NCBI RefSeq assembly: GCF_000027145.1
Contig: NC_013891.1
Span: 2,232,001-2,296,000 of the forward strand
From: Listeria seeligeri serovar 1/2b str. SLCC3954
Lineage (GTDB): Bacteria > Bacillota > Bacilli > Lactobacillales > Listeriaceae
Direction: 5' to 3'
DNA length: 64,000 nucleotides
How positions within the stretch are numbered: the first letter of the stretch is position 1; every line of letters starts with the position of its first letter. Below the pieces are notes generated by a model. The model saw nothing but the letters and a program-made list of their open reading frames with translations, searched no databases and was not told the DNA's origin. Positions 38,439-49,059 of this stretch are shown here, in pieces. The position numbers and the translations under genes are program-made.

Positions 38439-39313
38439 ATACGCTGATTAAGCATAAACTGTTTAAATTTTTCTGCTGCCGGAGTTAACGTTTGATTTCT
38501 CTGCACAGCTAAGTAGAAAAAACGTTCCCAGTTTGGACTCCTAATTGGTAACACTTTTACGTCAACATAATTTAAAATCGGCATATTAGGAACGACCGCA
38601 ATTCCAAAGTCCTGTGCTACCATTCCTGCAATAACTTGGTCAACTTCGATTTCATAAGCAATTTTGTAATCGGTACCTATTTTTCTAAATAAATCATCAA
38701 TAATAGGTCTTAAGCCACTTTTTTTCGAAAAAGCAATGTGTGGGTATGGAACTGTCTCAATTAAGTCAATCCAGTCTTTTTTTGCTAACGGATGTGTTTT
38801 TGGAACTATTAAAACTAATTCTTGTTTAGCAATTGGCGTAAACTCAATACTCCGTTCATTTTCGAGTTTTGAACAGATGCCGATATCAAATTTCTTTTCT
38901 TTTAAACCTTGAATAATATCAATCGACACTCCAGTATGGAAAACAAAATCAATTTGTTTATCCGTTTCAGTTTGTAAAAATTCTTGTACAAGCTTTGGTA
39001 CGAGTGAAGTTCCAAGTGTCTGCAAAAAAGCCAAGTCAATCTGCCCTTCCCCGTTGGCGGCCTTCTCCACTGTTGCTACTCCAGCATCTATCATGTCTAG
39101 AGATTCTTCCACGTAATCTAGAAAAACCTTTCCAGCCTTGCTTAAACCGATATTACGACCTTCTTTTTCAAAAAGTGGGATACCAAGTTCTTGTTCTAGT
39201 GAGGAAATCGCGTGACTTAAACTTGGTTGGGTAATTAGCAATTTTTCAGCTGCTTTTGTGTAATGTTCCATGTGCGCCAGTGTGACGAAATATCGTAAAT
39301 GATGTAAATTCAT
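38435..39313 (-). CDS. quiR: LysR-family regulator QuiR
   Basis: This 292-residue LysR regulator has an N-terminal winged helix (MNLHHLRYFVTLAHMEHYTKAAEKLLITQPSLSHAI) and a periplasmic-binding-type effector domain (about 90-290). The start at 39313 has GGGGAG upstream. It is divergent from the shikimate/quinate operon. From memory, this gene (lmo2233) has been described as QuiR, which senses shikimate and activates the qui1 and qui2 operons. A 16-nt motif upstream is shared with the second MFS gene. Confidence 0.88.
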   Translation of the reverse strand: MNLHHLRYFVTLAHMEHYTKAAEKLLITQPSLSHAISSLEQELGIPLFEKEGRNIGLSKAGKVFLDYVEESLDMIDAGVATVEKAANGEGQIDLAFLQTLGTSLVPKLVQEFLQTETDKQIDFVFHTGVSIDIIQGLKEKKFDIGICSKLENERSIEFTPIAKQELVLIVPKTHPLAKKDWIDLIETVPYPHIAFSKKSGLRPIIDDLFRKIGTDYKIAYEIEVDQVIAGMVAQDFGIAVVPNMPILNYVDVKVLPIRSPNWERFFYLAVQRNQTLTPAAEKFKQFMLNQRI

Positions 39314-40468
<1,155 letters not shown>

Positions 40469-40533
40469 CTTGACGCATTGCTATGTGAAATTAATAACGT
40501 TAAAAATCCCCCTTTGAAAGGAAAGTGTTTTTT

Positions 40534-42459
40534 TTGAAATTTAATTCGATGTTTTCTCCAATAGATATCGGACCTATGCGTGTGCCAAACCGTTTTGTGG
40601 TTTCGCCAATGTGTAATAACTATGCAAATACAGACGGAACACTAACAGATACTTCCCTTGCTTACTACAAAGAACGTGCACTTGGCGGTTTTGGTCTGAT
40701 AACTTTTGAAGCTACTGTTGTGGATGTTCGTGCAAAAGGTGGTGCAAATAAAGCTTGCCTATATAGCGACCATCAAATTGCTAGCTTTAAAAGAGTCATT
40801 GATGCTTGCCATGACGCTGGTGCCAAAATTTCTGTTCAATTGCAGCATGCCGGACCAGAAGGAAATTCCAAAGTTTCTGGACACCCTTTAAAAGCCGCTT
40901 CAGCTATTGCTTCGGCGCAAGGTCGAAATACTCCTGAAGCGATTTCAAGAGAAGAAATTTATGAATTAATTGAACTTTACGGTGAAGCAGCTTTACGTGC
41001 AAAGAAAGCCGGGGCAGATGCAGTAGAAATTCACTGTGCACATGGCTATTTAGTAAGTAGTTTCTTGTCAGGTCGGACAAACAAACGTGTCGATGAATTT
41101 GGCGGTTGTTTTGAAAACAGAATGCGTTTGCCAAGACTTATTATCGAAAGTATTCGCAAACGTGTCGGCCACTCAATTGCGATTCTTTGCCGGATTAATA
41201 GTACAGATGGCGTTGATGGCGGACTTAGCGTACAAGATAGCGCCACTGTTGCAGCTTACTTAGAAGACTGCGGATTAGATGGACTTCATGTTTCTCGTAG
41301 CGTTCATATTCGCGATGAATACATGTGGGCGCCAACTGTCTTGCATGCTGGTTTTAGTTCTGACCTTGTTACGCAAATTAAACAAGCAGTTTCAATTCCA
41401 GTTATTACTGTTGGGCGTTTTACAGAGCCTCACTATGCGGAATTAATGGTACGCGAAGGTCGTGCTGACTTGGTTGCTTTTGGTCGTCAATCGCTAGCAG
41501 ATCCCCAGACACCAAACAAAGCAGCTGCTGATAAACTAGACGAACTACTTCCTTGTATCGCCTGTCTTCAAGGCTGTGTTGCTAACATGTATGCTGGAAA
41601 ACCGATTACGTGTTTAGTCAACCCATTACTTGGACGTGAATCTGAAGCCTATTTACCAAAAACACCTAGCAAAAAAGTCATTGTTATCGGCGGTGGTGTT
41701 GGTGGACTTTACGCTGGTTGGATGGCTGGTTCAAGAGGTCATGATGTAACAGTTTATGAAGCATCTGACATTATTGGCGGTCAAATGCGCTTAGCAGCTT
41801 ACCCTCCTGGAAAAGGCGACTTAACAAACATGGTTCGCAGTTACATTAAAAAATGTGAACAATTCGATGTGGAAATTAAAACAAATGCGCCAGTCACAAA
41901 AGAATTGATTCAAGAAATCTCTCCAGATGCAGTCATTATCGCAACTGGCGCAACTCCACTTGTTTTGCCAATTCCTGGTATTGAAGATTCAGGATTAATC
42001 CATGCAGTCGATTTACTTGATGGTAAAGAATCTTGTGGCAAAAAAGTACTGGTTGTCGGTGGTGGAATGGTCGGAAGTGAAACAGCAGCCTTCTTAGGTG
42101 AAGCCGGTCATGATGTTACTGTTGTAGAACTTCGCGATGAGGTTGGTGCGGATGTCATTTCAGAACACCGCAAGTTCCTTATGCGCGACTTTGACGAATA
42201 CAAAATCAATAGTATTACGAATGCAAAAGTAACTAGTTTCTTTCCAGATGGCGTAACATACTCTTTAGCTGACGAGCAAGAATATCGAATTGACGGTTTT
42301 GATTCAGTCGTTCTTGCAATGGGCTCTAGAGCTTACAATCCTTTAGAAGAAGCTATCAAGGAAATTGTCCCACAAACATATGTGATTGGTGACGCCGTTC
42401 GCGCTCGCCGGGCATTAGATGCAACCAAAGAAGCACTAGACGCTGTATTGCAATTATAA
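40534..42459 (+). CDS. NADH:flavin oxidoreductase (2,4-dienoyl-CoA reductase/enoate reductase family)
   Basis: This 641-residue two-domain enzyme has an OYE-like TIM barrel (about 1-350), a 4Fe-4S cysteine cluster (LPCIACLQGCVANMYAGKPITCLVNP) and a C-terminal FAD/NAD(P) domain with GGGVGGLYAGWMAG and GGGMVGSETAAFLG. I start at TTG 40534, 11 nt after AAAGGA. A GTG at 40525 is too close. It lies inside the qui operon and probably reduces or oxidises an aromatic or alicyclic acid. The exact substrate is unknown. Confidence 0.85.
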   Translation: MKFNSMFSPIDIGPMRVPNRFVVSPMCNNYANTDGTLTDTSLAYYKERALGGFGLITFEATVVDVRAKGGANKACLYSDHQIASFKRVIDACHDAGAKISVQLQHAGPEGNSKVSGHPLKAASAIASAQGRNTPEAISREEIYELIELYGEAALRAKKAGADAVEIHCAHGYLVSSFLSGRTNKRVDEFGGCFENRMRLPRLIIESIRKRVGHSIAILCRINSTDGVDGGLSVQDSATVAAYLEDCGLDGLHVSRSVHIRDEYMWAPTVLHAGFSSDLVTQIKQAVSIPVITVGRFTEPHYAELMVREGRADLVAFGRQSLADPQTPNKAAADKLDELLPCIACLQGCVANMYAGKPITCLVNPLLGRESEAYLPKTPSKKVIVIGGGVGGLYAGWMAGSRGHDVTVYEASDIIGGQMRLAAYPPGKGDLTNMVRSYIKKCEQFDVEIKTNAPVTKELIQEISPDAVIIATGATPLVLPIPGIEDSGLIHAVDLLDGKESCGKKVLVVGGGMVGSETAAFLGEAGHDVTVVELRDEVGADVISEHRKFLMRDFDEYKINSITNAKVTSFFPDGVTYSLADEQEYRIDGFDSVVLAMGSRAYNPLEEAIKEIVPQTYVIGDAVRARRALDATKEALDAVLQL

Positions 42460-42518
42460 TTTATGTTTATGCTCGCTGTTCATGCAGCGAGTATAAACCA
42501 CTTGGAGGTAAATAAAAC

Positions 42519-43388
42519 GTGGAAAATAGAATTTCAGGCTCGACTAGACTTCTTAGTTTAATCGGGACACCCGTAGACCATTCAAAATCTCCCATTATGT
42601 ATAATTACAGTTTTCAAAAAGCCGGTTTAGATTATGCTTACTTAGCATTTGATATTCCTGTCACTAAAGTAGCTGATGCAATAAACGCCATTAAGACGTT
42701 TAATCTTCGGGGTTCAAATGTTACGATGCCTTGCAAAAGTGAAGTTTTAAAATACATGGATGACCTTTCCCCTGCAGCTCGAATGATTGGTGCCGTCAAT
42801 ACAATTATAAATGAAGACGGAAAACTAACGGGTCATATCACTGATGGTCTTGGTTTTGCTAGTAATTTACGCGATTCTGGTGTTACTGTTGCTGGTAAAA
42901 AAATGACTATCATCGGTGCTGGCGGTGCGGCCACAGCCATCCAAGTTCAATCTGCGCTTGATGGTGCCAAGGAAATTGCCATTTTTAATATCAAAGATGA
43001 TTTTTATCAAAAAGCAAAACAAACAGTTGCTTCTATCAAACAAGAAGTTCCTAACTGTATCGTTCGGATTTATGATTTAAACGATACAGAAAAATTATAT
43101 GCAGAAATTGCTACAAGTAACATTTTAGTCAACGCAACACTTGTCGGCATGCATCCATATGAAAGTGAAACACCTGTGAAAGATGCTACTGTTTTTCACA
43201 AAGATTTAATTGTTGCGGATGTTGTTTATAACCCGAAAAAAACAAAGCTGATGCTAGATGCAGAAGCCGCTGGGTGTAAAACAGTTGGTGGACTTGGAAT
43301 GCTGTTATGGCAAGGTGCCGAGGCTTACAAGTTATTTACCGGGGAAGACATGCCCGTTGAAGAAGTGAAAGAATTATATTTTAGTTAA
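42519..43388 (+). CDS. Shikimate/quinate dehydrogenase
   Basis: This 289-residue AroE-family enzyme has the substrate loop SKSPIMYNYSF, the catalytic lysine in NVTMPCKSEV, and the dinucleotide fold GAGGAATAIQVQ. GTG is the start, with GGAGGT upstream. Because it is one of several AroE-like proteins in Listeria and lies in the qui operon, it probably oxidises shikimate or quinate for catabolism rather than serving biosynthesis. Confidence 0.9.
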   Translation: MENRISGSTRLLSLIGTPVDHSKSPIMYNYSFQKAGLDYAYLAFDIPVTKVADAINAIKTFNLRGSNVTMPCKSEVLKYMDDLSPAARMIGAVNTIINEDGKLTGHITDGLGFASNLRDSGVTVAGKKMTIIGAGGAATAIQVQSALDGAKEIAIFNIKDDFYQKAKQTVASIKQEVPNCIVRIYDLNDTEKLYAEIATSNILVNATLVGMHPYESETPVKDATVFHKDLIVADVVYNPKKTKLMLDAEAAGCKTVGGLGMLLWQGAEAYKLFTGEDMPVEEVKELYFS

Positions 43389-43421
43389 ACAAATTCATCA
43401 GGATTTCGAGAGGAGAAAAAA

Positions 43422-44630
43422 ATGAACGCAAAAAGATTTTATCCAACAGCTATTGCACTTTATTTTACTTATTTTATTCATGGTATTGGGGTATCCATTC
43501 TTGGCCAATACAAACAAGATTTCGCAGGAGTTTGGGGAGCTGACAAACTTTCTGACGGTACATTTGACGTTAGTATGGTCCTTGCCGTTATTGCCGCACT
43601 TGGACTAGGTCGCTTACTTACATTACCAATATCTGGACCTTTCTCAGATAAATTTGGTCGTAAACCTTCCGCATTAATTGGGGTCGCTTTATACGCAGTT
43701 TATTTCATCGGTCTTGCTTTTTCACCAAATATGTACATTGCTTATGCCTTTGCTTTTGTTGGAGGGGCTGCCAATTCATTCTTAGATACAGCAGTAACGC
43801 CTTCCGTTCTAGAAATTTTCACAAAAAATGGCGCCATTGCTAATATGTTTACTAAATTCTCCATCTCTATCGGGCAATTCGTTTTACCTTTTGCCATCGG
43901 GATGGTCGCTGCGGCTAACATGTCATTCCGTACATTATTCGTTGTCACAATGATCTTAATCGTTATTGATGGTTTAATTATTGCCTTTATGCCATTCCCA
44001 CCAATGAACAATAATGTTGGTGGCGAAAAAGTTAAACCAGCAAAAATGAAGTTCAATGCAACTAGTTGGGCGATTATTGGAATTGGCTTTACCTGTACTT
44101 CTACTTTCCAACTTTGGCTTAACTGTAACCAAGAACTAGGAAAACTATACGGAATGGCTGATCCAAGTAAAATTCAATCATTTTATTCGCTTGGAACAAT
44201 GTGTGCCATTTTAATTACCGCCGTTCTTGTAAAGAAATTTATTTTACCGGTTCGGATATTGATTATTTATCCAGCAATTGCTACTCTAATGTTACTTATT
44301 ATCTACATCGTACAAACACCGACTATTTGTTTGATTGGTGGATTTGTTATAGGTTACGCTGCAGCTGGTGGAGTTCTACAACTTGCTGTATCTACGGCTA
44401 ACGAGTTCTTCCCGACTAATAAAGGGAAAATTACTTCTATAGTAATGATTTCTTCTAGCCTGGCAAACTACATTGTTTTAAACATAGCTAGCTATATTAC
44501 TAAAGCTGGTGGTATCGAAGGACCAAAATATGTGTTATTATTCAATGTAGCAATAACTATTATTGGTATTTTACTAGCAATATTTGTTAATATCCGTTAT
44601 AAAAATGAATCTAAAATTGCAACTAAATAA
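43422..44630 (+). CDS. MFS transporter, probable shikimate/quinate uptake
   Basis: This 402-residue protein has about twelve membrane segments. The MFS loop motif is SDKFGRKPSALIGV after TM2. The long loop between the two halves is rich in lysine (GGEKVKPAKMKF, about 200-212). It is the last gene of the first qui unit, 33 bp after the dehydrogenase, and its substrate is inferred from that position. Confidence 0.85.
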   Translation: MNAKRFYPTAIALYFTYFIHGIGVSILGQYKQDFAGVWGADKLSDGTFDVSMVLAVIAALGLGRLLTLPISGPFSDKFGRKPSALIGVALYAVYFIGLAFSPNMYIAYAFAFVGGAANSFLDTAVTPSVLEIFTKNGAIANMFTKFSISIGQFVLPFAIGMVAAANMSFRTLFVVTMILIVIDGLIIAFMPFPPMNNNVGGEKVKPAKMKFNATSWAIIGIGFTCTSTFQLWLNCNQELGKLYGMADPSKIQSFYSLGTMCAILITAVLVKKFILPVRILIIYPAIATLMLLIIYIVQTPTICLIGGFVIGYAAAGGVLQLAVSTANEFFPTNKGKITSIVMISSSLANYIVLNIASYITKAGGIEGPKYVLLFNVAITIIGILLAIFVNIRYKNESKIATK

Positions 44631-44638
44631 GTTATCCA

Positions 44639-44668
44639 TTCAACTGAGTAGCTAGCTGCTCAGTTGAA
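44639..44668. repeat. Near-perfect 30-bp palindrome between the MFS genes
   Basis: Arms TTCAACTGAG and CTCAGTTGAA surround a central AGCTAGCT that is itself palindromic. It could form a long hairpin in RNA. No T-run follows, so it is not a classical terminator. Confidence 0.6.
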
Positions 44669-44701
44669 CTTACATATTGTTTGTGAATTAAAACACAAAC
44701 T

Positions 44702-44717
44702 TATGCAATTCATCTAT
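44702..44717. promoter_or_regulatory. QuiR-site candidate 2
   Basis: TATGCAATTCATCTAT differs by one base from the site at 39340-39355. It is 67 bp before the start codon of the second MFS gene, and an inverted repeat GTTTGTG/CACAAAC (44679-44700) lies directly upstream. Confidence 0.6.
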
Positions 44718-44784
44718 ATGTATACACCAAAAACAAGGGTCATCTTTATAATCCCCAAAGTAACTGCATAAAGGAGAGCAAACT

Positions 44785-45978
44785 ATGAAAAATAAATATT
44801 TATCTACATCACTCGGACTTTATATGAATTATTTCGTTCATGGGATGGCATTAATCATCATTGCACAAAATATTGATTTTTTATCTCAGAAATGGAATAC
44901 AGATTTAGCTGGTGCTGCCGGCGTTGTATCTTCGTTTGGGATTGGTAAACTGTTGGCCGTATTTGTTTCCGGGAAGCTTTCAGATAAGTTTGGTCGGAAA
45001 TTATCAGTAATTCTCGGCGTATTCTTCTACATTATCTTTTTAGGAGGTATTCTTTTAAGTCCTAATACGATAGTTGCCTATGCGTTTGGTATTTCTGCCG
45101 GGATTGCAAACTCATTTTTAGACACTGGGACCTATCCTGCACTTATGGAAGCTTATCCAAAAAAAGCCGCTTCAGCAAATATTGTTGTAAAAGCGTTTGT
45201 GCAAGCTGGACAGTTCTTACTACCATTTATGATTGCCTTTATTCTGGCAAACAACTTGTGGTATGGCTGGAGTTTCATTGTATTAATCGTTATTTTGCTA
45301 ATTAATCTACTGTATACATTAACACGTACTTTCCCACCAATGACAGTTGGAAAGCCACTTGATTTTGAAAAAGAAGTAGCGAAGGAAAAACAACGAAAAA
45401 TCCACTTTAGTATTGATGAAATTTGCTTGATTTTATTTGGTTTTGTAGCTCAGACGTTACTTTATATTATGAGCCAATGGATTGCCAAGTACGGATCTGA
45501 AGTAGTCCATATGACAGACAATGCTTCTAGGCTGCTCGTGAGTTATGCTAGTGTTGGGGCGATTATATGCGTGTGTATTACTTTTGTTTTAGGAAATCGT
45601 GGTGTGAAGACACTTCATATTTTAATCACGTATGTAACGATGACCATGCTGATTTCTTTCACCCTCTTTGCCTTCCCGAATGAGATTGTCTGTCTAGTAG
45701 GCGCCTTCTTACTTGGTTATTTCTCTGCTGGCGGAATTATTCAATTAGGGTTAACATTACTTGCGGAAGTTTCTGCACGGGGAAAAGGGTTCGTTACAAG
45801 TCTCTATACAATTGCTGAAGGAATCGCGGTATTTTGTATTCCACTAATTGCTGCTGCCATTTCACGCATTGATATCGCAGCTATTTTCCTGTTAAATTCG
45901 GGTATTGCTTTGTTTGGACTGATTTTGCTGTTGATTGTATTTGTTCGGAAAAGAAAGTTTGCTAGCGATGCAATTTAA
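44785..45978 (+). CDS. MFS transporter, second qui unit
   Basis: This 397-residue, twelve-segment MFS protein is related to the preceding one. It shares YFVHGMALIIIAQN-type N-terminal residues and SDKFGRKLSVILGV. It has its own upstream region with a QuiR-site candidate, so it may be the separately activated qui2 unit. The start has AAAGGAGAG upstream. Its substrate is inferred from context. Confidence 0.83.
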   Translation: MKNKYLSTSLGLYMNYFVHGMALIIIAQNIDFLSQKWNTDLAGAAGVVSSFGIGKLLAVFVSGKLSDKFGRKLSVILGVFFYIIFLGGILLSPNTIVAYAFGISAGIANSFLDTGTYPALMEAYPKKAASANIVVKAFVQAGQFLLPFMIAFILANNLWYGWSFIVLIVILLINLLYTLTRTFPPMTVGKPLDFEKEVAKEKQRKIHFSIDEICLILFGFVAQTLLYIMSQWIAKYGSEVVHMTDNASRLLVSYASVGAIICVCITFVLGNRGVKTLHILITYVTMTMLISFTLFAFPNEIVCLVGAFLLGYFSAGGIIQLGLTLLAEVSARGKGFVTSLYTIAEGIAVFCIPLIAAAISRIDIAAIFLLNSGIALFGLILLLIVFVRKRKFASDAI

Positions 45979-45981
45979 ATT

Positions 45982-46019
45982 AAAAGCCGAGAATTGAGTG
46001 ACAATTCTCGGCTTTTTCC
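45982..46019. terminator. Bidirectional terminator
   Basis: Perfect 15-bp arms AAAAGCCGAGAATTG/CAATTCTCGGCTTTT surround a 5-nt loop. It closes the qui region and the ABC exporter operon. Confidence 0.92.
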
Positions 46020-46026
46020 TATTTAA

Positions 46027-47097
46027 TCATGATTTTCTTAATGTTTTCCATTTATACATTAATAGCCAAAAAGCAATTATTGAAACTAATGCTATTAGGA
46101 TCATTTTTACTAGAAGGGTTATTATTTCTCCTGATGTAATCATTTTTTCATAATCAAAGTACTGGAATCGGCCACTTAAGCATATAGTTAGATAAATTGT
46201 CCCAACAATTAAAATCGGCATGCGGAACTTATTATTCATTAAAAATCGGCCATTATTTTCCAGTGATGCTGTTTTAAAACCAAACCAGCTAATTATAACC
46301 ATTGCAATAATTAAAATTGCCAATACAATATATTCCCCTAAATTGAAACTTTCTCCAAAAAATGCTGGGAACTGGGAAAACCAAAATTCACCATTATTAG
46401 GTAGTTGATTAATTGTTTTCCCTGAAAAAAAGGCTTCGAATGCATCAATCAAGTTAGTTAGAGCGCTTGGTAGCATATACAAAAAACTAGTTAAGGATCC
46501 AAGGGCTATTACTCCTGCAATAATTATATCGCCAACCAAATTCCCTACCGCCATTGATAAAGTGTAAGAAAACAATACTAAAAGCACAACTGCACCAATA
46601 AAAAGCCACATCATTGAAAAATCTGGTAGATATTTTCCAGGTATCTGCTGATAAATATAAATATCTCTCAAAAGTATAATTATTGGTATTACTACTATAA
46701 TTAATAGCGCAGGGAAAATCATTTTATGCCAGAATATTTGTTTTTTAGAGTAGGGCAATCCATAAGTGAAGTATTCCAATTGTTTATTTTTCTCAAACAC
46801 CGTTAGCTTTAGCCCTAAAAATAAAAATACAAAAATTAAAAGCGGCCAACTTCCTTCAAAATCATATGGTATTAATGTTAAACTATCTTCAATCTCGCTT
46901 CCAGTCATTCTTTCGTCTTTCGGCATGGAGTTATTCTCCTTTTGAAACTCTTCAGAATGATAGTAATTATAGTTATCATTAAAACCATCTACTGCATCTG
47001 TTGCCGTTATCATCTCTGAACCAATGCATGCAACTAAAATCAAAATTAAAATCCAAGCATTCTGGCGCCATTCTTTCCAAAGAAGTCCTTTACTCAT
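46027..47097 (-). CDS. ABC exporter membrane subunit
   Basis: This 356-residue protein has a membrane anchor at about 15-30, a large extracellular loop (about 35-85) and then six or more membrane segments. This is the layout of YtrC/YtrD-like or ABC-2 permeases. It overlaps the ATPase gene by 4 bp. It is the last gene of a GntR-ATPase-permease operon. The substrate is unknown. Confidence 0.82.
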   Translation of the reverse strand: MSKGLLWKEWRQNAWILILILVACIGSEMITATDAVDGFNDNYNYYHSEEFQKENNSMPKDERMTGSEIEDSLTLIPYDFEGSWPLLIFVFLFLGLKLTVFEKNKQLEYFTYGLPYSKKQIFWHKMIFPALLIIVVIPIIILLRDIYIYQQIPGKYLPDFSMMWLFIGAVVLLVLFSYTLSMAVGNLVGDIIIAGVIALGSLTSFLYMLPSALTNLIDAFEAFFSGKTINQLPNNGEFWFSQFPAFFGESFNLGEYIVLAILIIAMVIISWFGFKTASLENNGRFLMNNKFRMPILIVGTIYLTICLSGRFQYFDYEKMITSGEIITLLVKMILIALVSIIAFWLLMYKWKTLRKS

Positions 47098-47972
47098 GCT
47101 TTTCGCCCCCCTTGTTCCTCTAGATGATAGATAAATAAGTCTTCCAGTGTAACCGCGAGTTCATCCATAAAAATTGGTTTTTCTTTTTTAATTTCTGCAT
47201 ACAATTCTGGAGTTAAATCTTGGAATAGGATTGTATACACGCGACCATATTGATTAATTACTCTTCCTTGTGCCAATATGGATGCCGGGATTTTTTTGTC
47301 ATCAAACGCGATTTGGATTTTCACTGCTTTTTCACGTAAAGATTCTAAATGGTACGTTTCTTTAATTCGATTATCTTTTAAAATATGAATGTAATCCGCT
47401 ATTGGTTCTAATTCACTTAAACGATGGGAAGAAATAACAACTCCTAGATTTCTCGCCCCTACTTCTTCAAGCAATATCCCAGTAATTTTCTTTTGGGCGA
47501 TAATATCCAAGCCTTCCATTGGTTCATCAAGCAAAATATACTCAGCTCCAACTGAGAGTGCTAGGATTAAACCAAATAATCCTTTCATTCCCTTGGAGTA
47601 GTTTTGTAATTTCATGTCCATTGATAAATTTACTTCATCCATTAACTTATCAAATTTAGCACTATCAAATAATGGGTATGTCTTTTGATAAAACTTTTTG
47701 ATTGTAGGAATTTTATAAACATCCCAACAGCTTAAATTATCTTGAAGCATAAAAATATTTTGTTTTTGCTGTGGATTCTTGCTTAATGGTCCATCAATAT
47801 AAACATCTCCCCCATCAGGTATGTAAAAGCCCATCATCGTCCGAAAGAGCGTCGTTTTTCCGATGCCATTTCGACCAACAATTCCAACAATCTCTCCAGG
47901 TTTTACTTCAAAAGTCACTTTATCTAGCAATAGCTTACCATCAATTTCTTTACTTAGTGAGTCAATCTTCAA
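47094..47972 (-). CDS. ABC transporter ATPase (YtrB-like)
   Basis: This 292-residue ATPase has Walker A GRNGIGKTT, a signature degenerated to NYSKGMKGLFG and Walker B YILLDEPMEGLD. I place the start at TTG 47972, where GGAGGTG precedes it. A GTG one codon earlier is an alternative. It overlaps the GntR gene by 11 bp. The C-terminal ~90 residues are variable, as in YtrB-type exporter ATPases. Confidence 0.86.
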   Translation of the reverse strand: MKIDSLSKEIDGKLLLDKVTFEVKPGEIVGIVGRNGIGKTTLFRTMMGFYIPDGGDVYIDGPLSKNPQQKQNIFMLQDNLSCWDVYKIPTIKKFYQKTYPLFDSAKFDKLMDEVNLSMDMKLQNYSKGMKGLFGLILALSVGAEYILLDEPMEGLDIIAQKKITGILLEEVGARNLGVVISSHRLSELEPIADYIHILKDNRIKETYHLESLREKAVKIQIAFDDKKIPASILAQGRVINQYGRVYTILFQDLTPELYAEIKKEKPIFMDELAVTLEDLFIYHLEEQGGRKA

Positions 47973-48357
47973 CACTGTCACCTCCAATGATGTCTTTACT
48001 ATAGTTTTCTATTAAATGATGTATTTCCTCTAACTCAACACCTAGATATACTAAATCGAGGATGTTTTCTTTGAGTTTTAGTTTCGTTTCCGCCAATTTT
48101 TTTGGTGAACTGACTCTTTCTTTTTGATTTGCCACGAATGTTCCTTTACCTTTGAGAGTAACAATAACTTCTTGTCGTTCTAATTCTTGATAAGCTTTAC
48201 TCACGGTATTTGGATTTACTCCTATTCTACTGGCAAAATCTCGAATAGAAGGAATTTTTTCACCTTCTTGTAATACGCCACTCACGACTTGTTCTTTCAC
48301 TTTTTGGACAATTTGTTCATATATTGGTAGTTGACTTTTAGCATTAATTGTAAACAT
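47962..48357 (-). CDS. GntR-family repressor, YtrA subgroup
   Basis: This 131-residue regulator has only the winged helix (about 10-75, with IRDFASRIGVNPNTVSKAYQEL) and a short helical dimerisation tail, the YtrA layout. The first gene of the operon, it lies next to a perfect palindrome (48398-48418) that is its probable operator. Cell-wall-active compounds induce Bacillus YtrA operons, so a role in envelope stress is a reasonable guess. Confidence 0.88.
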   Translation of the reverse strand: MFTINAKSQLPIYEQIVQKVKEQVVSGVLQEGEKIPSIRDFASRIGVNPNTVSKAYQELERQEVIVTLKGKGTFVANQKERVSSPKKLAETKLKLKENILDLVYLGVELEEIHHLIENYSKDIIGGDSVED

Positions 48358-48397
48358 CTCTCACCCTTCTTTCGTGCGTATTATATAAAGAACTAAT

Positions 48398-48418
48398 TGT
48401 ACTAGTTATAATAGTACA
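48398..48418. promoter_or_regulatory. Probable operator of the GntR/YtrA-type repressor
   Basis: Perfect arms TGTACTA (48398-48404) and TAGTACA (48412-48418) are separated by 7 bp. A minus-strand TATAAT lies at 48380-48385, so the palindrome covers the -35 region. Confidence 0.65.
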
Positions 48419-48428
48419 CTATACTTGA

Positions 48429-48462
48429 AAAAAAATCAATTTTCTGCTAAAAAATTGATTTT
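48429..48462. terminator. Terminator after ogt
   Basis: Arms AAAATCAATTTT and AAAATTGATTTT pair over a short loop. T-rich tails lie on both strands. Confidence 0.7.
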
Positions 48463-48465
48463 CAG

Positions 48466-48915
48466 TTATTTTTCTAGAGTTAATAACGACTCTTTCATTG
48501 ATAAACCACCGCTAAAACCAGTTAGTTTTCCATTTTTACCGATGACGCGATGACATGGTATGACAACTAATAGTGGATTTTTTCCGATTGCCGCTCCCAC
48601 AGCTCTAACTGCTTTAGGGCGATTAATTTGTTCCGCAATTTCCGTATATGTTCTTGTTTCGCCATATGGGATGGTTTTTAATGCTTCAAAAACTTCCATT
48701 TGCAAATTACTGGCGGTTAACTCGATTGGAAAATCAAATGCTACTATTTCTTTATTTTGGTAAGCACGAATGGCGGTTTTATATTTATTTAATTTCTTGG
48801 CATTTTGCGTGGCGTTCAGAAGCCGTTTTTTGTCTGTACCTACATAAATAAGTGCCTGCTCGGTTGCAATAAGATAAAGTTCGACATCAAAAAAACGTAT
48901 TGAATCATAATACAT
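48466..48915 (-). CDS. ogt: Methylated-DNA-protein cysteine methyltransferase
   Basis: This suicide enzyme removes alkyl groups from O6-guanine. It has 149 residues with the acceptor cysteine in VIPCHRVIG near residue 117 and the helix-turn-helix segment AVRAVGAAIGKNP before it. The start at 48915 has GAGGTG upstream. It is divergent from the Ada-type regulator gene, a common arrangement for the adaptive response. Confidence 0.93.
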   Translation of the reverse strand: MYYDSIRFFDVELYLIATEQALIYVGTDKKRLLNATQNAKKLNKYKTAIRAYQNKEIVAFDFPIELTASNLQMEVFEALKTIPYGETRTYTEIAEQINRPKAVRAVGAAIGKNPLLVVIPCHRVIGKNGKLTGFSGGLSMKESLLTLEK

Positions 48916-49059
48916 TATCGTCACCTCTTTCTAAAGTCAATTATACGCTAGATAGCAGGGATTTCCACTTCCTATTGTTAAAAGAGCAAGATTAGAAAAG
49001 TTTTCCTCGCAATTTGTAGTCAGAACGTTTATGATTAATAAGAAGTTGAGGTGATAAAA

